Shown here: one piece after another, positions 9,322 to 19,109 of the stretch
Position numbering within the stretch: the first letter of the stretch is position 1
Layout of the letters: every line of letters starts with the position of its first letter
Source of the DNA: Thermodesulfovibrionia bacterium
GTDB taxonomy: Bacteria > Nitrospirota > Thermodesulfovibrionia > UBA6902
Direction: 5' to 3'
Assembly (NCBI GenBank): GCA_947259645.1
Contig: CAMYND010000018.1
Location: 1 to 41,545, forward strand
DNA length: 41,545 nucleotides
Program-made: the position numbers and the translations under genes
The notes under the pieces: model-generated
Database searches by the model: none
Told to the model about the DNA's origin: nothing
The model's input: only the letters and a program-made list of their open reading frames with translations

Positions 9322-10133
9322 GGCGGTCCCTGAACATCGGCAAGGAGCCAAATCTCCAGAAAATTGTCCTTGCGTCCGCTCTCATGCATGTTCTTTTCAT
9401 CGCACTGATTACTGTTCCCCTGAAGACCAAAGAGCGTGAGTATAAAACCTACTTCGTAAATATTGTGTCCCCTACTGAGGTGCAGAGGCCGTCAAAGTCA
9501 CCGGTGACCAGGAAAAAGACCGTCACGAAAAAGACTGTCACGAAAAAGAGTAGTGTTGAAAAAAAGCCCGCTCCCCGCAGGAAGGTTAAGCCAAAGGAGG
9601 CGGTAAAGGAAAAGACGGTGCCGAAAAAAGTTGCCCCCAAAAAGGGCGTAATGCTGGAGCCGGACAAGACTGAAGTGGTATCAAAAGAGATTGAGCGGCT
9701 TCGCGCAATCAGCGCGCTGGGAAAAAAGAAGAGGGCCCGGGAGGAAGAGATGGCTGCAGAAAAGGAAGCTGAAGAAGCGGTTGCACAGGCGATCGCCGGG
9801 ATAAAAAACAGAAAGACCATCAGCATTTCTAAAGGCGCAGGAATTCCGGGAATCCAGTCATCTGTTGAGCCTGAGTCATACTATGCGCTAATATATGAAA
9901 AAATATGGAGCGAGTGGACCTATCTTGGTATTGATATACCTGATAACTCATCCGGACTTGAAATAATCATGTCAATTAGTATTGACCGTGACGGAAACAT
10001 TGTTTCCCATGTAATTGAGAAGTCTTCTGGTGACGATGATTTTGATGAATCAGCTGAAAGAGCCATAAAAAAAGCAAGTCCGCTTCCCTCGCCGCCGGTT
10101 GAGATGGAAGTCGGGCTGAGGTTCCGTTTATGA
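9318..10133 (+). CDS. tolA: TolA/TonB-type energy-transducer protein
   Basis: 271 aa. A single N-terminal membrane anchor (about 14-36) is followed by a Lys/Pro-rich periplasmic linker with KKTVTKK repeats, an Ala/Glu helix (about 135-160) and a TonB-like C-terminal domain (about 185-271, with the GNIVSHVIEKSSGDDDFDESAERAIKK pattern in shortened form). The position between tolR and tolB argues for the TolA role, linking the inner-membrane motor to TolB and Pal. The C-terminal fold is closer to TonB than to E. coli TolA. Start and stop overlap the neighbours by ATGA. Confidence 0.88.
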   Translation: MRRSLNIGKEPNLQKIVLASALMHVLFIALITVPLKTKEREYKTYFVNIVSPTEVQRPSKSPVTRKKTVTKKTVTKKSSVEKKPAPRRKVKPKEAVKEKTVPKKVAPKKGVMLEPDKTEVVSKEIERLRAISALGKKKRAREEEMAAEKEAEEAVAQAIAGIKNRKTISISKGAGIPGIQSSVEPESYYALIYEKIWSEWTYLGIDIPDNSSGLEIIMSISIDRDGNIVSHVIEKSSGDDDFDESAERAIKKASPLPSPPVEMEVGLRFRL

Positions 10134-11377
10134 GGGCGATGACAAAAATAATATATGTGCCGATAAAATTCCTTTTTCTTTTTATTGCGATGCTGGCGGT
10201 AAGCCTTCTCTTGCCAGATTCGATTCAGTCTAAAGTATACCTTGATATTACATCCCCCGGGGTGAGACAGCTGCCCGTCTCAATTCATGTCAAAGGCCCG
10301 GCCCGGGCAAAAGAAATAGAATGGATTGTCAAAAATGACCTTGACACGACGGGACTCTTTGAATTTGTTGATCCTGATGTGCCCGGAGCTGAGATCAGGG
10401 CAGAACTGGATGTCGAAATTGCTTCTGAAATCAAGGTGATTCTGGCAATCAATGATCTGGTTGAAGGCAGACAGGTGCTGAGGAAACGGCTTTCAGCTTC
10501 GCCAAAAACCAGTATCCGGGCCATGGCCCACAGCATATCAAATGACATATACAAGGTTGCTACTGGCAAGAAAGGAATATTCAGAACAAAACTCTCCTAC
10601 CTGGTGAGCCCTAGGTCAGGTCAAAAAGATCTTCGTATCATGGACTGGGACGGCTTTAATTCTGTGCGGATTACCTCGAGGGGCCTGACATCAAGCCACA
10701 GCTGGTCGCAGGATGGTAACTATCTTCTCTACTCGGCAGAGAGAAAGAGAATGTGGAAGATATACATCAGGGACCGGAGGCAGGGGAAGGAATCGGTTCT
10801 CTATTCAGCAAAAGGCCTGAATATGGTCGGAGGGACATCTCAGGACGATATTGTGGCATTTTCCTCCTCAAAAGAAGGAAGTTCCGAGATCTATACCATG
10901 AATATATATGGGCAGAAGCTCAAGAAACTTACCAGATCCAGAGGGATTGATGTATCTCCGGTATTCGCTCCTGATGGTAATAAAATTGCCTTTGTTTCAG
11001 ACCGGGGAGGTTCACCGCAGATATATGTCATGAGTTCAAAGGGACGGGGGCACAGGAGGCTCACATTTGAGGGGACATACAATACATCGCCCTCATGGTC
11101 TCCCGATGGAAAATGGATCGCCTATGTAGGAAGAAAAAATGGCAAAAATCAGGTATTCATGGTAAAATCTGACGGTAAAGATTTACGGCAGCTCACATTT
11201 ACCGGCAACAATGAGAGTCCGACATTTTCGCCGGACGGATTTTTTATAGCCTTTGACTCTGACAGGGATGGAAAGAGCGGGGTTTACATAATGCGTACAA
11301 GGGGGGATGGGCAGAAACGGATATCACCCGATCATTTAAATGCAAAGTCGCCAAAGTGGTCACCATATTTTAAATAA
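10130..11377 (+). CDS. tolB: TolB periplasmic beta-propeller
   Basis: 415 aa. The N-terminal hydrophobic leader (about 10-32) is a signal peptide. The TolB N-terminal domain (about 36-145) carries the TGLFEFV motif. A run of PD40/WD40-like blades follows, each with an SPDG-type signature: FAPDGNKIAFVSDRGG, WSPDGKWIAYVG and FSPDGFFIAFDSDRDG. It binds Pal and the TolA C-terminus in the periplasm. The start overlaps the tolA stop (ATGA); a second ATG lies three codons downstream. Confidence 0.97.
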   Translation: MRAMTKIIYVPIKFLFLFIAMLAVSLLLPDSIQSKVYLDITSPGVRQLPVSIHVKGPARAKEIEWIVKNDLDTTGLFEFVDPDVPGAEIRAELDVEIASEIKVILAINDLVEGRQVLRKRLSASPKTSIRAMAHSISNDIYKVATGKKGIFRTKLSYLVSPRSGQKDLRIMDWDGFNSVRITSRGLTSSHSWSQDGNYLLYSAERKRMWKIYIRDRRQGKESVLYSAKGLNMVGGTSQDDIVAFSSSKEGSSEIYTMNIYGQKLKKLTRSRGIDVSPVFAPDGNKIAFVSDRGGSPQIYVMSSKGRGHRRLTFEGTYNTSPSWSPDGKWIAYVGRKNGKNQVFMVKSDGKDLRQLTFTGNNESPTFSPDGFFIAFDSDRDGKSGVYIMRTRGDGQKRISPDHLNAKSPKWSPYFK

Positions 11378-11401
11378 ATCAGTTTTTTTAAGGAGGGTTC
11401 T

Positions 11402-11953
11402 ATGAAAAAAATATTAATCGTGCTTTTATTGGTAGTTGCAGTAGGCTGCACCAAGAAATATACCAAGACTCCCGGAAGTGAAGATATGCCGTATCTGCAG
11501 GTAAAAGAACAGATGATGAAAGATAAAATGGCTGAACCGGAAGAGATTGTTGAAGAAATGGTTGTGGCACAAGAGGAGAGGATTTACGAGCAGGAACTCT
11601 CTGCGGAAGAAAAGGCCAGATCCATATTCAGAGACATCTTATTTGACTATGACAAATACAATATCCGGCCTGAAGCCAGGCCGGCCCTCGACTCTGTAGC
11701 CGCATTCCTGAAAGAGGAATCACGGGTCAATATAGTCATTGAAGGTCACTGCGATGAACGTGGCACAAATGAATATAACCTCGCCCTTGGCGAAAAGCGG
11801 GCAAAGGCTGCCAGAGATTATCTTGCAGCCAGGGGTGTGTCGTCGGCCAGAATGCTCATACTGACCTATGGTGAAGAGAAACCTCTTTGCATGGACCATA
11901 ATGAGTCATGCTGGCAGAACAACAGAAGAGCGCACTTTGTCCTGACCCGTTAA
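11402..11953 (+). CDS. pal: peptidoglycan-associated lipoprotein Pal
   Basis: 183 aa. The lipoprotein leader ends VVAVGC with the lipidated Cys at 16. An acidic linker reaches to about residue 70. The OmpA-like domain (about 75-183) shows FDYDKYNIRPEA and the peptidoglycan-binding motif IEGHCDERGTNEYN. An AGGAGG lies 5 nt before ATG. It anchors the outer membrane to the cell wall and is moved by the Tol motor. Confidence 0.98.
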   Translation: MKKILIVLLLVVAVGCTKKYTKTPGSEDMPYLQVKEQMMKDKMAEPEEIVEEMVVAQEERIYEQELSAEEKARSIFRDILFDYDKYNIRPEARPALDSVAAFLKEESRVNIVIEGHCDERGTNEYNLALGEKRAKAARDYLAARGVSSARMLILTYGEEKPLCMDHNESCWQNNRRAHFVLTR

Positions 11954-12010
11954 GTTGACTGGTTTTCTTGTCGATATGATACGGGCCTGTTTAATGTAAA
12001 AGGGGTTTGA

Positions 12011-12958
12011 ATGTTTCTATCTAAAAGAATGAAAAATTGTTGTTCTTTATGGGTTGGTTTCGTTTTTCTCGTTTCTCTGAGTATTTTTACCGGATGCGCA
12101 TCAACTGATGATATCGGCAGGATGCAGTGGGACATTAATCAGTTAAGGTCGGACATCAATAAAATCAGGAAAAATTCCCAATCAACAACGCGCATGGAGG
12201 CTGTGAACAAACAGCTCGATGCAATCGAAGAGTCCCAGAAAACAAACAGCACAACAATATCGGACCTGATGATTCAGGTGCAGTCATTGACATCTGAGTT
12301 CCAGGTTTTAACAGGCCGTTTTGAAGAATCAAAATATTTTTCTGAAAAGAGCGCTACTGAACTGCTGGAAGATAAAAATACCTTGTCTGAAAAGATCAGG
12401 GAGCTGGAGCTTGCAATGGCAGAGCTCGAAAAAAAGACTGATAAGGCCCTGATTCCTCCTCCTCCCCCCCCTCAGCCGGTACCGCTGAAGAAAGAAACAA
12501 CAAAGACCGTAGTGACCGCACCCGGCCAGAAGATGAACGCTGTTAATGGTTCAAAGAGTCAGAAGGATACAGTGAAAGATCTGTATATGTCTGCCTATGA
12601 ATCATACAATAAGGGCAACCTGGATGAGGCGAGACAGTCATTTGGCGATCTGATAAAGAACTATCCTGAAAATGATTATTCCGACAATGCGCGCTTCTGG
12701 ATGGGAGAAGTGTATTACAAGGAAGGCAAGTTTGAGGATGCCATACTCTCTTACCAGGAGCTCTTTGATAAAAACCCGAAGAGCGACAAAGTTCCCGGCG
12801 CCATGCTTAAACAGGGTCTGGCATTTTATGCTTTGAAGGACGAAAAAACAGGATCAATAATTCTCGAAAAACTGATCGAAAAATATCCGTTCACAGAACA
12901 GGCAAAGCTTGCAAAGAGAAAACTCAGCAAGCGCGCTGTACCGTCGAAAACTAATTAA
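12011..12958 (+). CDS. cpoB: Tol-Pal accessory protein CpoB (YbgF), lipoprotein form
   Basis: 315 aa. The leader ends in a lipobox-like IFTGC (Cys29), so this copy is probably a lipoprotein, unlike soluble E. coli CpoB. Residues of about 33-140 form a coiled coil, followed by a six-proline stretch. The C-terminal half carries TPR motifs (DLYMSAYESYNKGNLDEA and ARFWMGEVYYKEGKFEDA). An AAGGGG ribosome binding site precedes ATG. It ends the tol-pal operon. Family role: coordination of peptidoglycan synthesis with outer-membrane constriction. Confidence 0.93.
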   Translation: MFLSKRMKNCCSLWVGFVFLVSLSIFTGCASTDDIGRMQWDINQLRSDINKIRKNSQSTTRMEAVNKQLDAIEESQKTNSTTISDLMIQVQSLTSEFQVLTGRFEESKYFSEKSATELLEDKNTLSEKIRELELAMAELEKKTDKALIPPPPPPQPVPLKKETTKTVVTAPGQKMNAVNGSKSQKDTVKDLYMSAYESYNKGNLDEARQSFGDLIKNYPENDYSDNARFWMGEVYYKEGKFEDAILSYQELFDKNPKSDKVPGAMLKQGLAFYALKDEKTGSIILEKLIEKYPFTEQAKLAKRKLSKRAVPSKTN

Positions 12959-13235
12959 GCCAGCCTGCTGACCATACCTCAGTCTCGTGCCTTTCTTGAT
13001 AAAAATCAGTGAATGATATCCGCTGTAGCCTGCCGGAAAAACCGCTCTCTCAACGACTGAATTGACACTTTGACCTCAATTTTCATGCAGGCGGATCCCA
13101 TCTTCAGGGACTGGAATTAATTAGATCGCCTAATACGTTAATTAGCATTATTAAATGGACAGCGTACCCGTTACGTGATATTCATAACGTAGAGAACTAT
13201 TTATTAACAATGCTTTCATATTGGAGGATGAGAAT
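12959..13235. other. intergenic region with an FNR/CRP-like box upstream of the cytochrome gene
   Basis: There is no ORF here. At 12996-13009 the sequence TTGAT-AAAA-ATCAG matches the FNR palindrome (TTGAT-N4-ATCAA) at nine of ten positions. It lies about 230 bp before the cytochrome start. Further down are AT-rich TTAATTAG repeats (about 13117-13147) and an imperfect inverted repeat, CGTTA...TAACG, near 13169-13190. I see no clear -10/-35 pair at the distance expected for FNR activation, so the assignment is weak. Confidence 0.3.
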
Positions 13236-14009
13236 ATGCTGACATGTATAAAAAATAACGCATATCCGGTCAGGATAATGATACTGGCACTGTTTTGTCT
13301 GAGTTTATTTTGCTCATATGCATTTGCAGTTGATACATGTATCGACTGTCACCAGGACGATAAATTCAGAGTACAGAATAAGCGGTTATTTGATTATTAC
13401 AATGACTGGAAAGATTCAGTTCATAACCTTGCAGGGGTAAGCTGCAGTGATTGTCACGGCGGGAATCCCTTGAAATCAGACAAAATCGCTGCGCATAAGG
13501 ATAATTTCTCGTCATTAAGTCATATGGATAGTACTGTATACAGGAAAATTCCTGATATGTGCGGGAAATGCCATGAATCAGAGTTGAGTAATTTCAGGCA
13601 GAGCAAACATTATAAATCCCTCTTTGATAAGGGGACCGGGCCTCACTGTGTTACCTGTCACGGATCGATGAATGTGGAAGTTTACTATACATCTGTTATC
13701 GTGAGGACCTGTCAAAGCTGCCATAATGAGTATACAGAGAATATGCCCGAAGTTGCCGGAGAAGCGGACAAGGTGCTCCATCGCATCAATGTTTCCCGAG
13801 CCTTTAAAAACTGGAGCTCTTTGCATTATTCTGAGAAAGAGCCTGAGAAGGTTCGTGAAATAAATGATCTCTACCAGGATGTTGCCGAGTCGTGGCATAC
13901 ATTTAACTTTGAGCAGTTAGATGAAAAGTCTATGAATTTGCTCAACATGTCTAAAACCCTGGTAAACAGGGGTTTGGCTGAAAAGAGGGAGAGCAGAGAG
14001 AACAAGTAA
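13236..14009 (+). CDS. exported pentaheme c-type cytochrome
   Basis: 257 aa. A signal peptide (about 1-31, ending SYAFA) is followed by five CxxCH heme-binding motifs: CIDCH, CSDCH, CGKCH, CVTCH and CQSCH. Several extra histidines (SKHYKS, SVHNLA, SLHYSE) could be distal ligands. The C-terminal 80 residues have no heme motif and look helical. The ATG at 13236 is chosen because GGAGG lies 10 nt upstream; the in-frame TTG at 13221 overlaps that site. It probably carries electrons in the periplasm. The partner is unknown, since no quinol oxidase or terminal reductase adjoins it. Confidence 0.92.
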   Translation: MLTCIKNNAYPVRIMILALFCLSLFCSYAFAVDTCIDCHQDDKFRVQNKRLFDYYNDWKDSVHNLAGVSCSDCHGGNPLKSDKIAAHKDNFSSLSHMDSTVYRKIPDMCGKCHESELSNFRQSKHYKSLFDKGTGPHCVTCHGSMNVEVYYTSVIVRTCQSCHNEYTENMPEVAGEADKVLHRINVSRAFKNWSSLHYSEKEPEKVREINDLYQDVAESWHTFNFEQLDEKSMNLLNMSKTLVNRGLAEKRESRENK

Positions 14010-14354
14010 CCGGGTTAATTTAAGAGATTGAAGAGGAACGGTGATTACCAAAGGTGAAGCACAGCGACTCACTCACGGTATGTCATCAACAGATAGGCAA
14101 ATATATTTCAGGAAACCGGATTACGGTAACGAATTAAACTGTTTTAATAGTTGTGCGTGAAGATGCCAGGCAAACAACTGATCCCATTCCGCTGGTTTAA
14201 CCTGTCCCTGCAATAAATCAGTTCCCAGAAGCATTCAAGAAAATATAAAAATTATTTATTGGACAATTTAGTTGCGCAGTATTTAAAGTTTATGAGGTGT
14301 TTGAACAACCGGGTTCCTGTATTAATACATTTTCATCGGGCAGATCTCATTCAT
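14010..14354. other. intergenic region, nothing clear
   Basis: There is no convincing gene, terminator hairpin or promoter. An AT-rich stretch with TATAAA near 14244 could contribute a -10 element for the kinase gene but lacks a good -35. An in-frame TTG at 14259 could extend the kinase by 32 residues. Confidence 0.4.
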
Positions 14355-15491
14355 ATGAAAGATGAAGACAAATCAAAAAAACAGCTTATTGATGAGCTGA
14401 AAGAGCTGAGAGAGTTCAAATCAATATTTGAAAACCTTCCTATCGGAATCGCCTTTCTTGATGCGGACTTCAGATTTATTGCCGCAAACAGGTTTGTGAC
14501 TGAATTTACCGGGTTAAGCGAGCAGGAGCTCGTGGGCAAACTCTGTTATGACAAGGTTGGAGAGTATGCAGATGACCCCTCAAAAGAGGGTACAGAGAAA
14601 GTCTGCAGTTTCTGTAAAAAAGATGAGTGCTTCAGCAGCAGAAGGCCGACAATCACAGAAAGGCCTCTTGGTGATTCTATTCTCAGGGTGACAACAATCC
14701 CGAAGCTCGATGAAAAGGGGGATATTTCACGTTTTCTCGAGATAATAGAAGATATTACAGAGAGCCGGAAAGCTGAAGCTGAGACGATACGGGTGAGTCA
14801 GCTGGCAGCCCTGGGCGAGTTGGCAGCAGGCGTAGCCCATGAAATAAACAATCCGATTAACGGAATTATAAACTACGCTGAGCTGCTTTCAGGGAAAACC
14901 GGGCAGGAAGACAAGAGGCAGGAGATCACCCGGAGAATCATTAAGGAAGGCGACAGAATCGCGGGCATTGTGAAAAACCTCCTATCCTTTTCTGCGGTGA
15001 GCAGGCACGAGCCTGTGGTTGTTTCCGTTAATGAAATTATGTCGGACAGCCTTGCCTTAACAGAAACACAAATAAGAAAGGACGGCATTCACCTTACCGT
15101 GAACATTCCTGAAGATTTGCCTCAGATTACTGCCCAGTCCCAGCAGATTGAACAGGTCTTTCTCAATGTTATCAGTAACGCCCGGTATGCCTTAAACCAG
15201 AAATATCCTGAGACCCATGACAATAAAATCCTCGAAATCTATGCTGAGCAGATGAGCGTTGATGACAAACCATATGTGCAGGTAACATTTCATGACAGAG
15301 GAACCGGAATACCCGATAAAATCCTCGACAAGATAAAAAACCCTTTCTTCTCCACCAAACCAAATGGTGTTGGAACAGGGTTGGGCCTGAGTATCAGCCA
15401 CAGCATTGTAAGTAATCATGGGGGCAGATTATTAATCGACAGTGCGGAAGGTGAGTACACAAAGATTCTCATACAGCTTCCCTCCTTGTAA
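14355..15491 (+). CDS. cytoplasmic PAS-domain sensor histidine kinase
   Basis: 378 aa with no membrane segment. A short coiled coil (about 1-20) leads to a PAS domain (about 21-135) with a cysteine group, LCYDK...[10 protein letters not shown], that may bind a metal or act as a redox switch. HisKA follows, with the phospho-accepting His in [17 protein letters not shown]. The HATPase domain has N box [11 protein letters not shown]1 DRGTGIPDK and G2 [14 protein letters not shown] 14355 is a conservative start; TTG 14259 would add 32 residues. No response regulator lies nearby, so it is an orphan kinase. It sits after the multiheme cytochrome, which could suggest redox sensing. Confidence 0.88.
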   Translation: MKDEDKSKKQLIDELKELREFKSIFENLPIGIAFLDADFRFIAANRFVTEFTGLSEQELVGKLCYDKVGEYADDPSKEGTEKVCSFCKKDECFSSRRPTITERPLGDSILRVTTIPKLDEKGDISRFLEIIEDITESRKAEAETIRVSQLAALGELAAGVAHEINNPINGIINYAELLSGKTGQEDKRQEITRRIIKEGDRIAGIVKNLLSFSAVSRHEPVVVSVNEIMSDSLALTETQIRKDGIHLTVNIPEDLPQITAQSQQIEQVFLNVISNARYALNQKYPETHDNKILEIYAEQMSVDDKPYVQVTFHDRGTGIPDKILDKIKNPFFSTKPNGVGTGLGLSISHSIVSNHGGRLLIDSAEGEYTKILIQLPSL

Positions 15492-15722
15492 GTGATCAGC
15501 CGGAAGCAAGATCCTCAACCCCGCGCTGCCCCTTCACCGGCCCTGTTTTCCTGTAATTTTGCAGAAACCTGCGCTCTGCTTCCTTCGAGCCGGAACCGTT
15601 AACCTCCTGAAATAATAATTAAATACTGGTTCAGGTAGACAAGGCCTCTTTTTTATAGTAATTAAAGAGTATGCAGTATTGTGATAAAGATCAGGGTTCC
15701 TTTCCGCAAAGGAGGGAGAATA

Positions 15723-16367
15723 ATGTTGAAAAAAAACTGCTGGGAATTTAATAAGTGCTGCAGGAATGTAAATGGCGGTGCAGACAGCAGGAGGTTGCCG
15801 TGCCCTTCCTCTAATATGGTTTCATTGTCCGGGCTGAATGGAGGCAAGAATGCGGGACGAATATGCTGGAATATTGCCGGTTCATTTTCAGGCCATGGCA
15901 TCCGGAAAATAGCGCTCAACAACAGGCCTTCCTGTGTCCGATGTGATTTCTTCAAACTCGTTGAGGAAGAAGAAGCGGATAATTTTAAATTTCTTACTCC
16001 GGACTCTCTTCATGGATATGAGCAGTATTCGTACGGAAAAAGGAAAACAGCGAGGTTTGACAGCCATCTTGACCTGGAATTAATGCTGCCGGAGGGCAGG
16101 GCAGACTATATCGTTGGTGTGACAGGAAATATTTCCCGGGGGGGACTCAGCTTTGTCTCTGAAAATATAAATGCGAAAACAGGAGAAACACTTCAGTTCA
16201 GAATACAGGATCGTCAAAGAGAACAGACTGTCCCGGCACGGGGAGAGATCATCTGGAAGCACCAGGTACGAGACAGGTGCCTGGCCGGAATTAAGATAAC
16301 AGGCATTGATGAGCAGAGAAAGACGGAGATAGTGCACAATGCCTATGAAAAATATCTTGGGAAGTAG
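15723..16367 (+). CDS. two-CW domain / PilZ domain protein
   Basis: 214 aa. The N-terminal 85 residues form a cysteine-rich module: NCWEFNKC near the start, then ICWNIAG and CVRCDFFKLV. This matches the two-CW pattern seen fused to signalling domains in Nitrospirota and deltaproteobacteria. The C-terminal part (about 100-214) resembles PilZ, with GNISRGGLSFVSE and a preceding basic stretch (YGKRKTARFD) that could bind c-di-GMP, although the canonical RxxxR is imperfect. GGAGGGAG before ATG 15723 fixes the start; a GTG at 15681 is less likely. A small hairpin (CCTTT-CCGC-AAAGG) overlaps the ribosome binding site. Confidence 0.8.
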   Translation: MLKKNCWEFNKCCRNVNGGADSRRLPCPSSNMVSLSGLNGGKNAGRICWNIAGSFSGHGIRKIALNNRPSCVRCDFFKLVEEEEADNFKFLTPDSLHGYEQYSYGKRKTARFDSHLDLELMLPEGRADYIVGVTGNISRGGLSFVSENINAKTGETLQFRIQDRQREQTVPARGEIIWKHQVRDRCLAGIKITGIDEQRKTEIVHNAYEKYLGK

Positions 16368-16394
16368 CAGAAATGAAATTCTGAGAGCAGGACC

Positions 16395-19088
16395 CTACGT
16401 TTTTTCAACCTTAACAGCACAGGATTTATATTCCGGTGTTCCCGCAATCGGGTCCCTGTGTTCTGAAGTGAGGAAATTGGACAGTGCTTCAGGAAAGTGA
16501 AAGGTCATAAACACATTTCCTGTCTGCATACGCTTTGTAATGCGAGCCTTCACGCTTACTCTTCCCCTCCGCGATGAGACACTGAGGAGATCATTTTCCT
16601 TGATCTGTAAATGTGTTGCATCATCAGGATTAATTTCAATATGCTCTTCAGGAATCAGTTCCATAATCCCCGATACCCTTCTGGACATTGAACCGTTATT
16701 ATAATGCTCCCGGATTCTGCCTGTGATAAGCACGAAGGGATACTCCTTATCAGGCATTTCACCTGAACCTTTATGGTCGAGAACCATGAACTTGGCCAAT
16801 CCTCCGGGTCTGGAAAACAGGTCTGTATACAGCGTTTTAGTTCCGGGATGGTCTTTGGTCGGGCAGGGCCACTGCAGGGTCTGCCTCTCGAGACGCTCAT
16901 AACTGATACCACCATACGGCGGGGTAAGGCTTGCGATTTCATCCATAATTTCAGATGGATGAGAATACTCAGCAGGATATCCCATCAGGGTGGAAAGCTT
17001 GCAGATGACCTGCCAGTCTGCCATTCCCGCGAGCGGCGCTATCGCTTTCCGCACCCTCTGAACCCGGCGCTCTCCGTTCGTAAATGTCCCGTCTTTTTCA
17101 GCAAAGCTTGAGCCGGGAAGAATGACATGAGCGTACTTCGTGGTCTCAGTCTGAAAAATATCCTGAACCACCAAAAAATCAAGGGACTTTAAGGCCTTTC
17201 GTACTTGATTAGAGTTCGGGTCAGTCTGGGCAGGGTCTTCGCCCAGAATAAAGAGGCCCTTGAATGAGCGTCCGCAGGCCTGATCAAGCATCTCAACTGA
17301 TTTCAGTCCTGCTTTCGGTGAAATAGGAACTCCCCAGGCTTTTTCAAACTTTTCCCGTACCTCCGGGTTGGCAACCGGCTGATAGCCCGGCAGAATGTTT
17401 GGCGATGGTCCGAGATCTGATGCTCCCTGCACATTGTTCTGACCTCGTAATGCCATAATACCTGTTGACGGCCTGCCGATATGACCGCAGACAAGGGCGA
17501 GGTTTGCAATTGCCATGGCGTTTTCCGTGCCTGTGCGGTGTTCTGTTACACCAAGGCCATAAACGATCATTGCCTTATCAGCATGGGAATACAGTCTGGC
17601 AGCTTCAACCAGTTTCTCTTTTGAAACCCCTGTAATTTTTTCTACGGTCTTGGGGTCATATTTTTTCACATGCTTTTTAATTTCATCAAAACTCTCAGTC
17701 CTCTTTGCGATGAACTCCCTGTTCTCCCACCCATTCTTTAAAATAATGTGAACGAGGCCGTTCATTATCGCGATGTTTGTGCCCGGATGCAGGTTGAGCC
17801 AGACATCGGCACGTTTCGCCATCCATGTCTGTCTCGGATCACCCACGACAAGTTTAGCCCCTTTTCTCAAGGCCTTTTTCAGGTAAATGGAAACAATTGG
17901 GTGGGCCTCTGTCGGGTTTGAACCAAAGAGGAAGAGCATGTCGATATCCGGCATCTGGGCCAAGGAATTCGTGGCAGCACCTGCTCCCAGGCTGGTGGCC
18001 AGACCGGCCACAGTAGGGGCGTGTCAGACACGGGCGCAGTTGTCCACATTGTTTGTCTTAAAGACCGTTCGTACAAACTTGGCAAGAAGGAAGTTCTCTT
18101 CATTGGTACACCGTGATGATGAAAAGGCGCCGCAGGAATCAGGTCCGTGCTTCTTCAGAATTTCACTAAACTTTTTAGCAACCAGGCCAAGGGCTTCATC
18201 CCAGGATGCTTCCACAAACTTTTTTCCTTTTTTGATGAGGGGTTTTGTTATCCTGTCAGGACTGTGGATGAAATCATATCCGTATCGTCCCTTGATACAC
18301 AGGTTCCCATGGTTCACAGGGCCGTTATAGTCTGAGGTTACTTTTACAACCTTGTTATCTTTTACATTCAAGAAGAAGTTGCAGCCTGTTCCGCAGTAGC
18401 CGCAGGTGGTCCTGACTTTTTTGAAGTCTTTTGCACGGCCCTTGCCTCTTCCCTTTTTATCGGTCAGTGCCCCTGTCGGACAGGTGGACACACACTGGCC
18501 GCAAAATTCACAGTTTGACAGTGTGCGCGCTGTTCTGAAGGCGGTATCAGGCACTGTGTTAAATCCTCTGCCCGTAAAATCAATGGTTCCTGCCATTACT
18601 ACTTCATTGCATATCCTGACGCACCTTCCGCAGACAATACATTTATTGGGTTCGTAGGTAATGAAGGGGTTGGCCTGCCGAATGGGGAGGTCCCATCGCT
18701 CGCCTCCGTACTCGCTGCCATCAACATTGTATTCATAGGCGAGGTCCTGCAGTGAACAGTCTCCGTCAGCTTCACATCTCATGCAGTCGTTGGGATGATT
18801 GGACAACATGAGGGAAACGAGTCGTGTCCTGATCCTCTGCACGGTTTCGCTGTCAGTGGATATATCCATATTATCTGCAGCAGGAGTAGTGCAGGCGGGA
18901 AGGAGCCGTGCCATTCCCTTTATCTCAACACTGCAAAACCGGCAGGAGCCGTAGGGTTCCAGCCGGTAATCATGGCAGAGCGTGGGGATTTTAATTCCTG
19001 CCCTGTTCGCGGCATTCAGAATCGTATCTCCCTCACTGCAGGAGATTTTTTTTCCGTTTATCTTAATTTTAATTTTGCCTTTTGACAA
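16395..19088 (-). CDS. fdhA: NAD-linked formate dehydrogenase alpha subunit, selenoprotein
   Basis: 897 aa read through an in-frame TGA (18024-18026) as selenocysteine 355, in the family context DNCARV-U-HAPTVAG. N-terminal [2Fe-2S] cysteines are 38, 49, 52 and 66. H98/C102/C105/C111 form a His-Cys3 cluster. Two [4Fe-4S] sites are at 150-160 and 193-203. The MGD-domain cluster is C229/C232/C236/C264. The rest is the molybdopterin (Mo/W-bisMGD) domain, ending with the dinucleotide-binding domain. TTG 19088 follows AGGAGG by 5 nt. With the NuoF- and NuoE-like genes it forms a soluble formate:NAD(P) oxidoreductase, possibly bifurcating with ferredoxin. A conceptual translation without Sec splits it into two ORFs. 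Confidence 0.96.
17995..18011 (-). promoter_or_regulatory. bacterial SECIS hairpin in fdhA
   Basis: Twelve nt after the UGA the mRNA holds a perfect 6-bp stem, GTGGCC with GGCCAC, closing a 5-nt loop GGTCT. Position and loop resemble the apical SelB-binding stem of the E. coli fdhF SECIS (loop with GGUC). It supports recoding of the UGA. Confidence 0.88.
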
Positions 19089-19109
19089 AATGACCTCCTG
19101 AGAAGCTTC

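Noticed and set aside
13221-13235. TTG start for the pentaheme cytochrome
   Set aside because: It overlaps the GGAGG that serves the ATG at 13236.
16395-19088. FdhA looking like two genes or a nonsense-disrupted pseudogene
   Set aside because: The interrupting TGA lies at the known Sec position, both halves are in the same frame, and a SECIS hairpin follows.
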